Assembly: GCF_050313795.1 (NCBI RefSeq)
Contig: NZ_JBNPMC010000018.1
Coordinates: 1 to 64,000 of the forward strand
Reading direction: 5' to 3'
DNA: 64,000 nucleotides
Source of the DNA: CAMBRQ01 sp945870325
Lineage (GTDB): Bacteria; Bacillota; Clostridia; Lachnospirales; Lachnospiraceae
The notes beneath the pieces were generated by a model that worked only from the letters and a program-made list of their open reading frames with translations, searched no databases and was not told the DNA's origin. Positions 50,487 to 58,611 of this stretch are shown here, piece by piece (position 1 is the first letter of the stretch; every line of letters starts with the position of its first letter). Position numbers and translations under genes: made by a program.

Positions 50487-51533
50487 ATGAATATGCAACA
50501 ACGCAAAGCAGCCGAACAATCAATGATAGAATGGCTATCACATCCCAATGAACTTGGAAAAGTTCCCGTAAAAATAGAGTGTACGAAAGAATTTGATTTA
50601 CATGGTCTACATTATTATGTCTTCAGGTTTAAAGCAAAGCGCTTGGGCGAATGGATGCTGGCGGTTTGTGGTGGCTATGAAGGAGATGAACTGGAACATT
50701 GCGGGCATATTTACAGTAACATGGGAAAATACAATGATAAGACATCTATTGAAGATGCTACTGCGATGGTTGAAGCGATTCGCACTTACTGGATAGAAAG
50801 AGCACGTGAACAGGAAGATTTTCAGACGAAATTCAGAATGAACACGGACTTCAGAACGCAAGAAGAAATCAGCGCAGAAGAGATTGAAAGTCAGTTCATA
50901 AAATCCGAAAGCAGATATTTCCTGACGGTTGGTGAGATAGATTGTCCTACAGGCCAGATTGTGGTAGCGGATCCGTTGGCGTATTTGCCAAGTGTCAAGT
51001 TCTCCCCTGTTTTGGCTGAAAGTATTCCTGTCGGCAAATACCCTGTGGAGGTCTCGATATGCAGACAAAATGATATTGGTATCCGTATGTGTACGGCGAA
51101 ACTGAAGATTACAGATGCAAAGGCTGTAAAATATAAGAAGACGGCGTCTACGGATTCCACAGGGATTAAGTTCAAGGATGGTGTTATGGAAGGCTTCCCT
51201 GTTGATGCCGGAATGATGGCATTTTGTGATGTGAAAGTTGCTGAAGAATATAGAGCATTCCTGGATAAATGGCATGAATCCAATCCGGAGGGTAATCACT
51301 ATGATGATTATTTTGCAGTTTATTTTGCAGAAAGTTATAAAGCATTGCCGGCTTACCAGAGAGAGGGCGGGGATTTCATCGAATGGGCGAATCCCGACAC
51401 TGGTAATAAGATGGTTATGGTCGCTTCCGGTTTTGGAGACGGTTTTTATAATAGTTATTACGGTTATGATTTGGATGGACAACTCTGCCAGATTATAGTA
51501 CCGATGGTAAATCCGTCTATTTTTATAGAATAA
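50487..51533 (+). CDS. DUF4241-containing protein
   Basis: 348 residues. The C-terminal half has the DUF4241 pattern (GFPVDAGMMAFCDVKVAEEY, SGFGDGFYNSYYGYDLDGQL). The N-terminal third is a separate domain with LHYYVFRFKAKRLGEWMLAV and CGHIYSNMGKY. DUF4241 proteins often occur among polymorphic-toxin immunity genes; no toxin is seen here. AGGAGG is 8 nt before the ATG. The stop overlaps the next ATG (TAATG). Confidence 0.75.
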   Translation: MNMQQRKAAEQSMIEWLSHPNELGKVPVKIECTKEFDLHGLHYYVFRFKAKRLGEWMLAVCGGYEGDELEHCGHIYSNMGKYNDKTSIEDATAMVEAIRTYWIERAREQEDFQTKFRMNTDFRTQEEISAEEIESQFIKSESRYFLTVGEIDCPTGQIVVADPLAYLPSVKFSPVLAESIPVGKYPVEVSICRQNDIGIRMCTAKLKITDAKAVKYKKTASTDSTGIKFKDGVMEGFPVDAGMMAFCDVKVAEEYRAFLDKWHESNPEGNHYDDYFAVYFAESYKALPAYQREGGDFIEWANPDTGNKMVMVASGFGDGFYNSYYGYDLDGQLCQIIVPMVNPSIFIE

Positions 51534-51769
51534 TGGCAGGAAAGAGGAGAAAATTACAATCGTCTAAGTATGGAAAAGGCATGGAGATTATTCCGGCTTC
51601 CAAATACAGAGAAGGTGATATGGTAGAATTGCGGGTTTACATAGACAAGCCGGAGTATGCGATTGTCAATGATGAGAAAAATATTAAATTGCCATTATAT
51701 CTGGGGATTCCACTTACTCTTTTGGGGATTGGGATTTTCGTGATAGCGATACAATTGACAAGGGGGTAA
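51533..51769 (+). CDS. small membrane protein, DUF3592-like tail
   Basis: 78 residues. IPASKYREGDMVELRVYIDK and a single C-terminal helix (LYLGIPLTLLGIGIFVIAIQ) resemble the end of DUF3592 proteins, whose N-terminal helix is missing. Translationally coupled to the DUF4241 gene. Possibly a truncated gene. Confidence 0.5.
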   Translation: MAGKRRKLQSSKYGKGMEIIPASKYREGDMVELRVYIDKPEYAIVNDEKNIKLPLYLGIPLTLLGIGIFVIAIQLTRG

Positions 51770-51772
51770 CGC

Positions 51773-52096
51773 ATGAATTTAACATTAAAATTGAACGCCA
51801 GATTCCAACCAAAACATAGATTTGAGTTAGAAGATGCCTTGCAGGAAATATGCATATTATTCAAACGGAGTTGATTTACCTGCTGAAATTTATCAGACCT
51901 GTGATATAAATTATGTGATTGAACGAATGGAACAAGCGATAGAAGGAATAGGCAGAATGTATAGTTATTGGGAAGGGAATACATATACTGCTCTCTATTT
52001 TATGGCACTTCTTTTTCTGAAATGAAAGAGAAAATAGCACCTTTTATTGCGGAATATCCGCTATGCCAGAAGTGCCGCATAGAACAGGTTGCTTAA
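51773..52096 (+). pseudogene. broken gene with two frame changes
   Basis: Three frames look like pieces of one protein. MNLTLKLNARFQPKHRFELE opens at 51773 and stops at 51871. YYSNGVDLPAEIYQTCDINY and GIGRMYSYWEGNTYTALYF lie in the next frame to about 52010. GTSFSEMKEKIAPFIAEYPL and CQKCRIEQVA then run to 52096. The first junction may also hide a deletion. I do not recognise the family. Confidence 0.6.
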
Positions 52097-52167
52097 ATAC
52101 AGTTTTTAAAACCAGATAAATCGAAGATATATATGAAAAAATTGCAAATATGTGGAGGATTGTGAAC

Positions 52168-52794
52168 ATGGATTTGAATAATTTTAAATGGATACGTGAG
52201 CCGGAAAGTTACAAAATATGTGATGATAAAATTGAAATTGTTACAAAGCCGCATACGGATTTGTGGCAAAAGACATATTATCATTTTCAAAATGATAATG
52301 CTCCGGTTTTACAGATAGAAACGGATGAAAAATATTTTAGTTTTGTCGTAAAAACAGACTTTACTGAAAGCCATCATAGATTCGACCAATGTGGGATAGT
52401 TATGTATTTGGACAGTGAAAATTGGTTAAAGGGTTCAGTAGAATATGAAAATAATGAATATCAGCATTTGGGAAGTGTGGTAACCAATCACGGATATTCA
52501 GATTGGGCTACTACGGCGATAGATGCGTCTATCAAATCCATGTGGTATCGTTTCAGCAGAAGAGAGGATGATTATTGTATAGAATGTTCTTCTGATGGAG
52601 TGGTCTTTAGCCAGATGCGAATATGCCATATGTTTAAAGGTGGCGGAAAAATTACTTTTGGTATTTATGCTTGTTCACCGGAGGATTCCTCGTTCAAGGC
52701 GGTATTTACTCATATGCAGATCATGGAGTGCCAGTGGAAGGCTCATGAGGGGCAGAAACCAGATATAATCATAGATTCTTCACCATTGATGTAA
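52168..52794 (+). CDS. DUF1349 protein (beta-sandwich)
   Basis: 208 residues starting MDLNNFKWIREPESYKICDD, with KTDFTESHHRFDQCGIVMYL, VEYENNEYQHLGSVVTNHGY and FGIYACSPEDSSFKAVFTHM: the DUF1349 concanavalin-like fold, often annotated as regulation of enolase 1. It probably binds or processes a carbohydrate. GGAGG lies about 9 nt before 52168. No signal peptide. Confidence 0.85.
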   Translation: MDLNNFKWIREPESYKICDDKIEIVTKPHTDLWQKTYYHFQNDNAPVLQIETDEKYFSFVVKTDFTESHHRFDQCGIVMYLDSENWLKGSVEYENNEYQHLGSVVTNHGYSDWATTAIDASIKSMWYRFSRREDDYCIECSSDGVVFSQMRICHMFKGGGKITFGIYACSPEDSSFKAVFTHMQIMECQWKAHEGQKPDIIIDSSPLM

Positions 52795-52877
52795 ATACGA
52801 ATGCAGATGATACAGGCTGGCAAGGGAATCTGGCGCTAAAAGGGTTTTGGGCTAATTAGAAGTTGTAGAGGAGAAAT

Positions 52878-53312
52878 ATGATAAGAATATTTAGGGAAAA
52901 TGATTTAACTGCTGTTATACAGATATGGCTTGATACAAACATCAAAGCACATAACTTCATACCAAAAGAATATTGGATGAGTAATTATGCGATGGTAAAA
53001 GATACATTGCCACAAGCAGAAATATACGTGTATGTAGATGATGAGACTAAAGAAATAGATGGATTCATCGGATTAATGGACAATTATATTGCGGGAATCT
53101 TTGTAAAAGAAGCCGTTCAGTCAAAAGGCATTGGAAAACAATTATTGGATTATGTGAAAGAAATTAAATCAAATATGAGATTAAGTGTTTATCAAAAGAA
53201 TACGCGGGCAATCGTTTTTTATCAGAGAGAACAGTTTGTGATTCAATCTGAAAATATCGATGATAGTACGAACGAAAAAGAGTTTATTATGGCTTGGAGT
53301 AAATCGGAATAG
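52878..53312 (+). CDS. GNAT family N-acetyltransferase (YjaB-like)
   Basis: 144 residues: MIRIFRENDLTAVIQIWLDT, NIKAHNFIPKEYW, GIFVKEAVQSKGIGKQLLDY and RAIVFYQREQFVIQSE match YjaB-type acetyltransferases. AGAGGAG precedes the ATG. Third GNAT in 4 kb; substrate unknown. Confidence 0.87.
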   Translation: MIRIFRENDLTAVIQIWLDTNIKAHNFIPKEYWMSNYAMVKDTLPQAEIYVYVDDETKEIDGFIGLMDNYIAGIFVKEAVQSKGIGKQLLDYVKEIKSNMRLSVYQKNTRAIVFYQREQFVIQSENIDDSTNEKEFIMAWSKSE

Positions 53313-53361
53313 CCATAAAATGAGTGTAAGGACGTGAGAAGTTGAATAGGAGGCAGAAATC

Positions 53362-53862
53362 ATGCAATCTTACTATTTATATAGATTGAGTTTCACAGGC
53401 GCAACGTTATGGAAGTATGTCAGAGCAGATCAGATTAACGAAATCGGGGAAAAATCGAATGATATGATGAGCGCCCTGGTAGTTCCGGATTATCCGATAG
53501 ATATTGCTTCAAAACAATATGGCAATATAAGAAGTGAATTTGATTATGATTCGACATTAGTTCCGGGTTTAACGCGTTATGGAAGGTCGGAAAACCATAC
53601 AGAAGTATTTGCATTACAATGGAAAGAAACGGAATATATACTGAAGGTAAGGGGATATTTGCCGATTCATATATCCGGAAAAGAAATAATAACTTTTACA
53701 CAGGGAGACAAAGAAATCGCCAGGATGATATCTGCCCCGACAATACATATTGTTGATGAGTTTACGGAAGCGGTCAACGTAAAACAATTTGAAATAGATT
53801 CAGAATATATTCCGATTTTGGAAATTCTGGGCTCGTTTATGGAATTACAGTTTGTATTTTAA
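53362..53862 (+). CDS. hypothetical protein, beta-rich
   Basis: 166 residues, no signal or membrane segment. It begins MQSYYLYRLSFTGATLWKYV; TEVFALQWKETEYILKVRGY in the middle. Preceded by AGGAGG. I do not recognise a family. Position among small accessory genes is compatible with an immunity-type or stand-alone orphan protein. Confidence 0.65.
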   Translation: MQSYYLYRLSFTGATLWKYVRADQINEIGEKSNDMMSALVVPDYPIDIASKQYGNIRSEFDYDSTLVPGLTRYGRSENHTEVFALQWKETEYILKVRGYLPIHISGKEIITFTQGDKEIARMISAPTIHIVDEFTEAVNVKQFEIDSEYIPILEILGSFMELQFVF

Positions 53863-53892
53863 TACGATTAGGTTGATAAGGAGGAACTACAG

Positions 53893-54345
53893 ATGCAAGT
53901 AATAGAGTATTTTAACTGCGACAGACCAGAATATTGGTTGTTTCAAATAGGAAAAAGCGACTGGAGAGCTGGGCAATATCTATATGAACTATTAAGCGAA
54001 AACAAGTTTAAAAATGCTGTGGGTGAGAATTCAAAAGTACTGATGCTCGTAAATGGAAATGAACTCATCTCATTCTGTACCTATGCGGAGAAGGATGATA
54101 TACAACCGACAGAGTTAACTCCATGGATAGGATTTGTGTATACTTTCCCGAAATATAGAGGACATCGTTATGTAGGGTATTTATTTCAGGAAATTGAGAA
54201 AATTGCTAAATCCGAGAAAGTACAAGATATTTTTATATCAACAAATCATACTGGATTATATGAAAAGTATGGATGTGTATTTTATCAGATGATGAACGAT
54301 ATGAATGGTGAACTTTCCAGAATCTATAGGAAACATGTAAATTAA
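53893..54345 (+). CDS. GNAT family N-acetyltransferase
   Basis: 150 residues. VLMLVNGNELISFCTYAEKD, PWIGFVYTFPKYRGHRYVGY (acetyl-CoA loop RGHRYVG) and STNHTGLYEKYGCVFYQMM. AAGGAGG lies upstream. Substrate unknown. Confidence 0.85.
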   Translation: MQVIEYFNCDRPEYWLFQIGKSDWRAGQYLYELLSENKFKNAVGENSKVLMLVNGNELISFCTYAEKDDIQPTELTPWIGFVYTFPKYRGHRYVGYLFQEIEKIAKSEKVQDIFISTNHTGLYEKYGCVFYQMMNDMNGELSRIYRKHVN

Positions 54346-54446
54346 AACAAAGGGTTCTTTTGATTATAGAAATGTGAATTGGATCGGGAGAAAGTATTTC
54401 GCGATTTTTATGAGGCAGTTATCATGAATTTCGAGGAGGAACGAAT

Positions 54447-54719
54447 ATGGAACAGATGGATCTGATTATCATTGCTTTTTGCAGTTTGGTAGCAGTCATA
54501 GGATTGCTTTTTGTGGTATTACAGAAAAAAGGAAAGATACATCCGGTATTGACCGTTACGCCTAATGGTTTTAATTTTACCAGTGGTGGAACAATAGTAT
54601 TGCTTGGAGCAATACTAGGAGCAGTTATGATACATAAATATTCTGTTCCTTGGATGATCTTCTATTTGGTTATAATTGCAGGAATCTATGCTTTGATTCA
54701 AGTCATTTATCGAAAGTAG
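54447..54719 (+). CDS. small membrane protein
   Basis: 90 residues with three hydrophobic helices (DLIIIAFCSLVAVIGLLFVV; GGTIVLLGAILGAVMIH; VPWMIFYLVIIAGIYALIQV). GAGGAGG precedes the ATG. Family not recognised. Confidence 0.65.
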   Translation: MEQMDLIIIAFCSLVAVIGLLFVVLQKKGKIHPVLTVTPNGFNFTSGGTIVLLGAILGAVMIHKYSVPWMIFYLVIIAGIYALIQVIYRK

Positions 54720-54741
54720 ATTATAATGGAGTGGTAGAGAA

Positions 54742-55110
54742 ATGTTTTTTATGATGGGAATTACGGACGGGAGAAAAGAACTAAAACATCATCAGGTAGT
54801 CATTTGTAATCGCTGTGGTGCTTATGGGCAATATGCTGTATTTATGACATACACGGTACTTTCTTTATTTTTCATTCCCTGTTTTAAATGGAATCGCCAA
54901 TATTTTGTCCGGACTACATGCTGTAATACGGTTTATCGGTTGAATCCGGAGATTGGGAGAAGGATTGAGAAAGGGGAAGATGTAGAGATATGTGAGGAGC
55001 ATCTGCAGAGAGTAGATTGGACAGGTTCATGCTATAAAAGATGTGGCAACTGTGGTTTTACTACGACAGAAGACTTTGAATATTGTCCAAAATGCGGACA
55101 AAGATTCTAA
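54742..55110 (+). CDS. double zinc-ribbon protein
   Basis: 122 residues. The N-terminal CNRCGAYGQY with CCNTVYRLNPEIG forms one metal site around a hydrophobic hairpin, and the C-terminal CGNCGFTTTEDFEYCPKCGQ a classic zinc ribbon. Similar to the zinc_ribbon_15 class. 22 bp after the small membrane protein, likely the same transcript. Role unknown. Confidence 0.75.
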   Translation: MFFMMGITDGRKELKHHQVVICNRCGAYGQYAVFMTYTVLSLFFIPCFKWNRQYFVRTTCCNTVYRLNPEIGRRIEKGEDVEICEEHLQRVDWTGSCYKRCGNCGFTTTEDFEYCPKCGQRF

Positions 55111-55179
55111 GGATGATTATCGAATGTATAAGCAGGATTACAAAGATATTTTGTACTGGATTTTGTACAAGAAAAATCT

Positions 55180-55208
55180 TTGACAAAAAAATTCCTTTTT
55201 GATAAAAT
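55180..55208 (+). promoter_or_regulatory. promoter of the DUF2798-like gene
   Basis: TTGACA (55180-55185), 17-bp spacer, TAAAAT (55203-55208). Confidence 0.75.
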
Positions 55209-55213
55209 GTGAA

Positions 55214-55314
55214 GACCGTAAACGACACATGTATTACCTATGGTAAGTAAATCTGATCACGGAACGTGTACACCGTACAGATTCGCCAGGTAATACATGT
55301 GTTTTTTTGCGGTC
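55214..55314 (+). promoter_or_regulatory. structured leader with strong terminator (candidate riboswitch)
   Basis: Just after the predicted start site, ACACATGTATTACCT (225-239) pairs perfectly with AGGTAATACATGTGT (288-302) and ends in TTTTTTT. The 48-nt apical part folds again (AATCTG / CAGATT, ACGG / CCGT). Outside, GACCG (214-218) can pair with CGGTC (310-314) as an enclosing helix. The terminator lies about 80 nt before the gene, so expression needs read-through. No known riboswitch class is recognised. Confidence 0.6.
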
Positions 55315-55355
55315 AAAGCATCCGGAGGGAACTGCAGGTGGCAGGTCCTGTAGGT
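55302..55355 (+). repeat. R-family repeat, copy 3
   Basis: T-run, then GCATCCGGAGGGAACTG and GTGGCAGGTCCTGTAGGT. As in copies 1 and 2 it begins at a terminator T-run and ends 30 to about 170 bp before the next start codon. Confidence 0.7.
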
Positions 55356-55387
55356 CTTTGAGAGAATAATGAAGGAGTGTGGTTATT

Positions 55388-55963
55388 ATGCCAAAAAATC
55401 AATTTCAGAGGATGGTTTTCGCCTTCCTTACCGTACTGGTTACAGTACATGCTTATATTTTCTACAGTTTATATGTCGTAAATGGGAGCACATTGATGTC
55501 ATTGACAGGAGAATCCAGCGTATTAAGCGCGATTAACACTCAGGGAGGAGTCTATATGTTTGGAAGATTCCTGCCAATCTGGGCAGTTGTTCTTGTAGAA
55601 TTCTGTCTTGCGTATTTACTGGAGATTCTGATGGGAAGCCCTTGTTCTTTTAAACTTGCAGCCAAAGTGTTTGATCCTAAGGAGACGCATCCTGTTATGT
55701 TCGAGTCTGCAATTATTTGCGCAACGGTTGGATTGATGTGTCCGGCAATGAGTTTTCTTGCTGCATGGCTATATTATCCGTATTACTCAGGATTCAATCT
55801 TATAACATTGCTTGCAAACTGGATTAAATTGGTATGCTTCAACTTCCCATTTGCATTCTTTACGCAGATGTTCTTTATCCAGCCACTTATCAGAACTGTT
55901 TTTAAGGCGTTATTCTGTAGAAACACTGAGAAGCAGAATAATGAATGTGTGACTGCCATTTAA
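55388..55963 (+). CDS. DUF2798-like membrane protein
   Basis: 191 residues with about four membrane helices in two similar halves (FQRMVFAFLTVLVTVHAYIF; FESAIICATVGLMCPAMSFL; LVCFNFPFAFFTQMFFIQPL), resembling tandem DUF2798. Function unknown. AAGGAG lies 10 nt before the ATG at 55388. Controlled by the structured leader. Confidence 0.75.
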   Translation: MPKNQFQRMVFAFLTVLVTVHAYIFYSLYVVNGSTLMSLTGESSVLSAINTQGGVYMFGRFLPIWAVVLVEFCLAYLLEILMGSPCSFKLAAKVFDPKETHPVMFESAIICATVGLMCPAMSFLAAWLYYPYYSGFNLITLLANWIKLVCFNFPFAFFTQMFFIQPLIRTVFKALFCRNTEKQNNECVTAI

Positions 55964-55979
55964 ACTCTGGAGTGTTTTG

Positions 55980-56154
55980 CGCTATATCATCCCAGAGATT
56001 TTAAATTCTTACGGTATTCCGCCTAAGATGAGTGTTTCAAGCCTTATGGGATATTTAAAGGGTAAGTCGGCACTTATGATATTCGACAGACATACAAATC
56101 TAAAGTATAAGTTTGAAAACAGGCATTTCTAGTCAGAAGGATATTATGTTAGTG
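55980..56154 (+). pseudogene. IS200/IS605 TnpA fragment
   Basis: About 58 codons of the Y1 transposase C-terminal region: IPPKMSVSSLMGYLKGKSAL, then IFDRHTNLKYKFENRHF, then a TAG in place of the usual Trp, then SEGYYVSA. The catalytic HUH part is missing. An old insertion remnant. Confidence 0.75.
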
Positions 56155-56577
56155 CGGCTTGTGATCGCGAATTTGCACTGAGTGCCCATGGGCTGTATCG
56201 CTGGCAATGATCTACCCAATCCCAGTGGGGCTTCCATCTTTGAATGGTATTATATGTGGTAGGATTCTCTATCCTGTTTTCTGATATCGCAGGGTGATCC
56301 TGCTGACACCGAGCATCTTTGCTAATCAATGACATAATCTTTTCTTTTATTGTTTTTTCTTTTCCTAGCCTCTAGCATACACTATTTTGGAGATAATTTC
56401 TATCCTATAAATTTCTTTTATTATTTATCTGACAGAGAATAGGATTGTCCATCAAATGAAATGATACATCATTTATTATTGTGGGAAAAGGCAATATAAT
56501 TGATATCATAACATATGACTGCGTGGAATGGTAAGAGAGAGGATTCCATGCAGGAATAGGGATGATTCGGAGGCACT
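56155..56577. other. intergenic stretch, no gene seen
   Basis: After the IS200 scrap the sequence is AT-rich. A minus-strand frame from 56335 has no family resemblance. Near 56458-56473 a partial palindrome AATGATACATCATT and near 56493 a TATAAT-like box may belong to the promoter of the downstream glycosidase operon; neither is certain. Confidence 0.35.
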
Positions 56578-58611
56578 ATGAATGATAGATATAACAGCCA
56601 ATATTTGATAAAGGATGGGAAGCCGTGGTTTCCCGTGATGGGAGAGATGCATTATAGCCGGTTTCGTGAGACGTTCTGGGAAGAATCTTTGCGTAAGATC
56701 AAGGCAGGTGGAATTCAGATTGTAGCATCCTATGTGATCTGGATTCATCATGAAGAGGGAGAAGGAGAATTCGACTTTACAGGCTGCAGAGATCTGGGAA
56801 ACTTTGTAAGATTATGCCAGAAAACAGGATTGAAACTATTCTTACGGCTTGGTCCATGGGCGCATGGAGAAGTGCGTAATGGCGGATTCCCGGACTGGCT
56901 TCTGAAAAAGCAGATTCCGCTCAGATGCAATGATCAATCCTATCTGGAATATGTCGAGATCTTCTGGAGAAAAGTCTATGGGCAGATTGAAGGATTCTTA
57001 CATCAGGACGGCGGTCCGATTATTGGAGTACAGATTGAGAATGAATATGGACATGCAGGAGGTTTGCGGGGAGAAGAGGGCGAGGCTCATATGCGCGCTT
57101 TGACAACCCTGGCTAAGAAAATTGGATTCGATGTTCCGCTCTATACGGCAACTGGCTGGGGAGGGGCTGTGACCGGAGGTCTGCTTCCGGTGATGGGATG
57201 CTATTGTGACGCGCCCTGGGATCAAAGGATCTGCGAGATAGAGGCGAATGAAAATTATGTATTCAGCAGTAGGCGAAACGATGCTGGAATCGCTTCTGAT
57301 TATCAGATCGAAGATTCCTTATCTTTTGATGCCGGGAAATATCCTTACCTGCTGGCAGAACTTGGTGGAGGACTGCAGCCTACGCATCACAGAAGACCGG
57401 TGATACAAGGTGCGGATATAGGAGCCATGTCGCTGTGCAAACTGGGATCAGGTGCCGCGCTTCTTGGATATTACATGTATCACGGCGGAAGTAATCCAAA
57501 AGGAAGATACTCTTCTTTACAAGAGAGCAGGGCGACTGGATATCCCAGTGACCTCCCTGAGATTAATTATGATTTTCAGGCGCCGATCCGCCAGTACGGG
57601 CAGATATCGGATGTCTACAAGGAGATAAAACTTCTAAGCCTGTTCTTAAATGATTTTGGAAATGAGATGGCAGTGTTGAAGGAGGAGATTGAACATCAGG
57701 AATTGTCACCGGAGGATATGGATACGCTTCGCATCGCCTGGAGGCATGATGATGAACATGGATATGTATTCTTTAATAATTACCAACGGCATCGTCAGAT
57801 GAAGGACCATGAGGCGGTATTGATCGGACGCTGTAAAGAGAAGGCGGACTTTGGCAAGGTATCTATCCGGTCGGGAGAGTATGGATTCTTTCCGTATCAT
57901 ATGAGGATTCAGGGGAAGGAACTAATTACGGCAGCGGCAAGCCCGTTATGTATCCTGAAAGGGGAGAGTGAGACCTGTGTATTCTATGGCGACTGGACGC
58001 CTGATTTTCAATGGAAAGATAGCCTGCCCGCCGAAGTTCTGCATATTAGCAGGCAGGATGCACTGAATGCATGGAAGGTGATATTGGATCGGGATTATCT
58101 GATCCTTTCTGAACAGTACGTGTGGGAGGAAGCGGGAGATCTTCGAATCACAGGAGGCAGGCATACAAAGATTAGAAGTTACCCAGAACTCAAGGTGATT
58201 CCCAAACAGTTCGTTCGGACTGGGAAGGAAAATGACTTCATCTGTTATGAACGCAATGTGAAGGGCAGAGAGTCGACCGTACGTTTTCATGAGGTCCTGG
58301 CAGAAGAAGCGTATAGAATCTATGAAGTGGAGATTGTCTACGGAGAAAACATAGAAGATTGCCTGATTAGTCTGGAGTATGCAGGTGACAGTGTACAGGT
58401 CTGCTGTGAAGGAGAGAAGATTGAGGATCATTTTTATACGGGACAGGCGGTGGAGATGAGTATGAGATATTTTGACTTCCCTGCCAGTCTGACTGTGAAG
58501 GTCAATGTATTGCGAAGAACGGATCGGATATATCTGGAGGAATGGCCGAAGATGACGGAAGGAAAAATATGCCGGTTATGGAACGTGATTGTAAGAGAGG
58601 AATTCAGATAA
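56578..58611 (+). CDS. GH35 beta-galactosidase family protein
   Basis: Retaining exo-glycosidase, 677 residues. The TIM barrel starts DGKPWFPVMGEMHYSRFRET; acid/base Glu in VQIENEYGHAGG (about residue 157); nucleophile Glu probably in YLLAELGGGLQPTHHRR (about residue 265). Beta domains follow. No signal peptide, so intracellular: it would act on imported oligosaccharides. AGGCACT-type ribosome site with GGAGG upstream. First gene of the glycosidase operon; its stop overlaps the next start. Confidence 0.88.
   Translation: MNDRYNSQYLIKDGKPWFPVMGEMHYSRFRETFWEESLRKIKAGGIQIVASYVIWIHHEEGEGEFDFTGCRDLGNFVRLCQKTGLKLFLRLGPWAHGEVRNGGFPDWLLKKQIPLRCNDQSYLEYVEIFWRKVYGQIEGFLHQDGGPIIGVQIENEYGHAGGLRGEEGEAHMRALTTLAKKIGFDVPLYTATGWGGAVTGGLLPVMGCYCDAPWDQRICEIEANENYVFSSRRNDAGIASDYQIEDSLSFDAGKYPYLLAELGGGLQPTHHRRPVIQGADIGAMSLCKLGSGAALLGYYMYHGGSNPKGRYSSLQESRATGYPSDLPEINYDFQAPIRQYGQISDVYKEIKLLSLFLNDFGNEMAVLKEEIEHQELSPEDMDTLRIAWRHDDEHGYVFFNNYQRHRQMKDHEAVLIGRCKEKADFGKVSIRSGEYGFFPYHMRIQGKELITAAASPLCILKGESETCVFYGDWTPDFQWKDSLPAEVLHISRQDALNAWKVILDRDYLILSEQYVWEEAGDLRITGGRHTKIRSYPELKVIPKQFVRTGKENDFICYERNVKGRESTVRFHEVLAEEAYRIYEVEIVYGENIEDCLISLEYAGDSVQVCCEGEKIEDHFYTGQAVEMSMRYFDFPASLTVKVNVLRRTDRIYLEEWPKMTEGKICRLWNVIVREEFR

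Noticed and set aside
50607..51482. Antisense frame of about 290 codons opposite the DUF4241 gene
   Set aside because: Same reasons; the sense strand has a strong ribosome site and recognisable domain.
55214..55355. Known guanidine, cobalamin or SAM-type riboswitch
   Set aside because: None of the consensus core sequences could be matched; kept as an unclassified leader.
56144..56335. Minus-strand 63-codon frame after the IS200 remnant
   Set aside because: No family resemblance, no ribosome site, in AT-rich degraded sequence.
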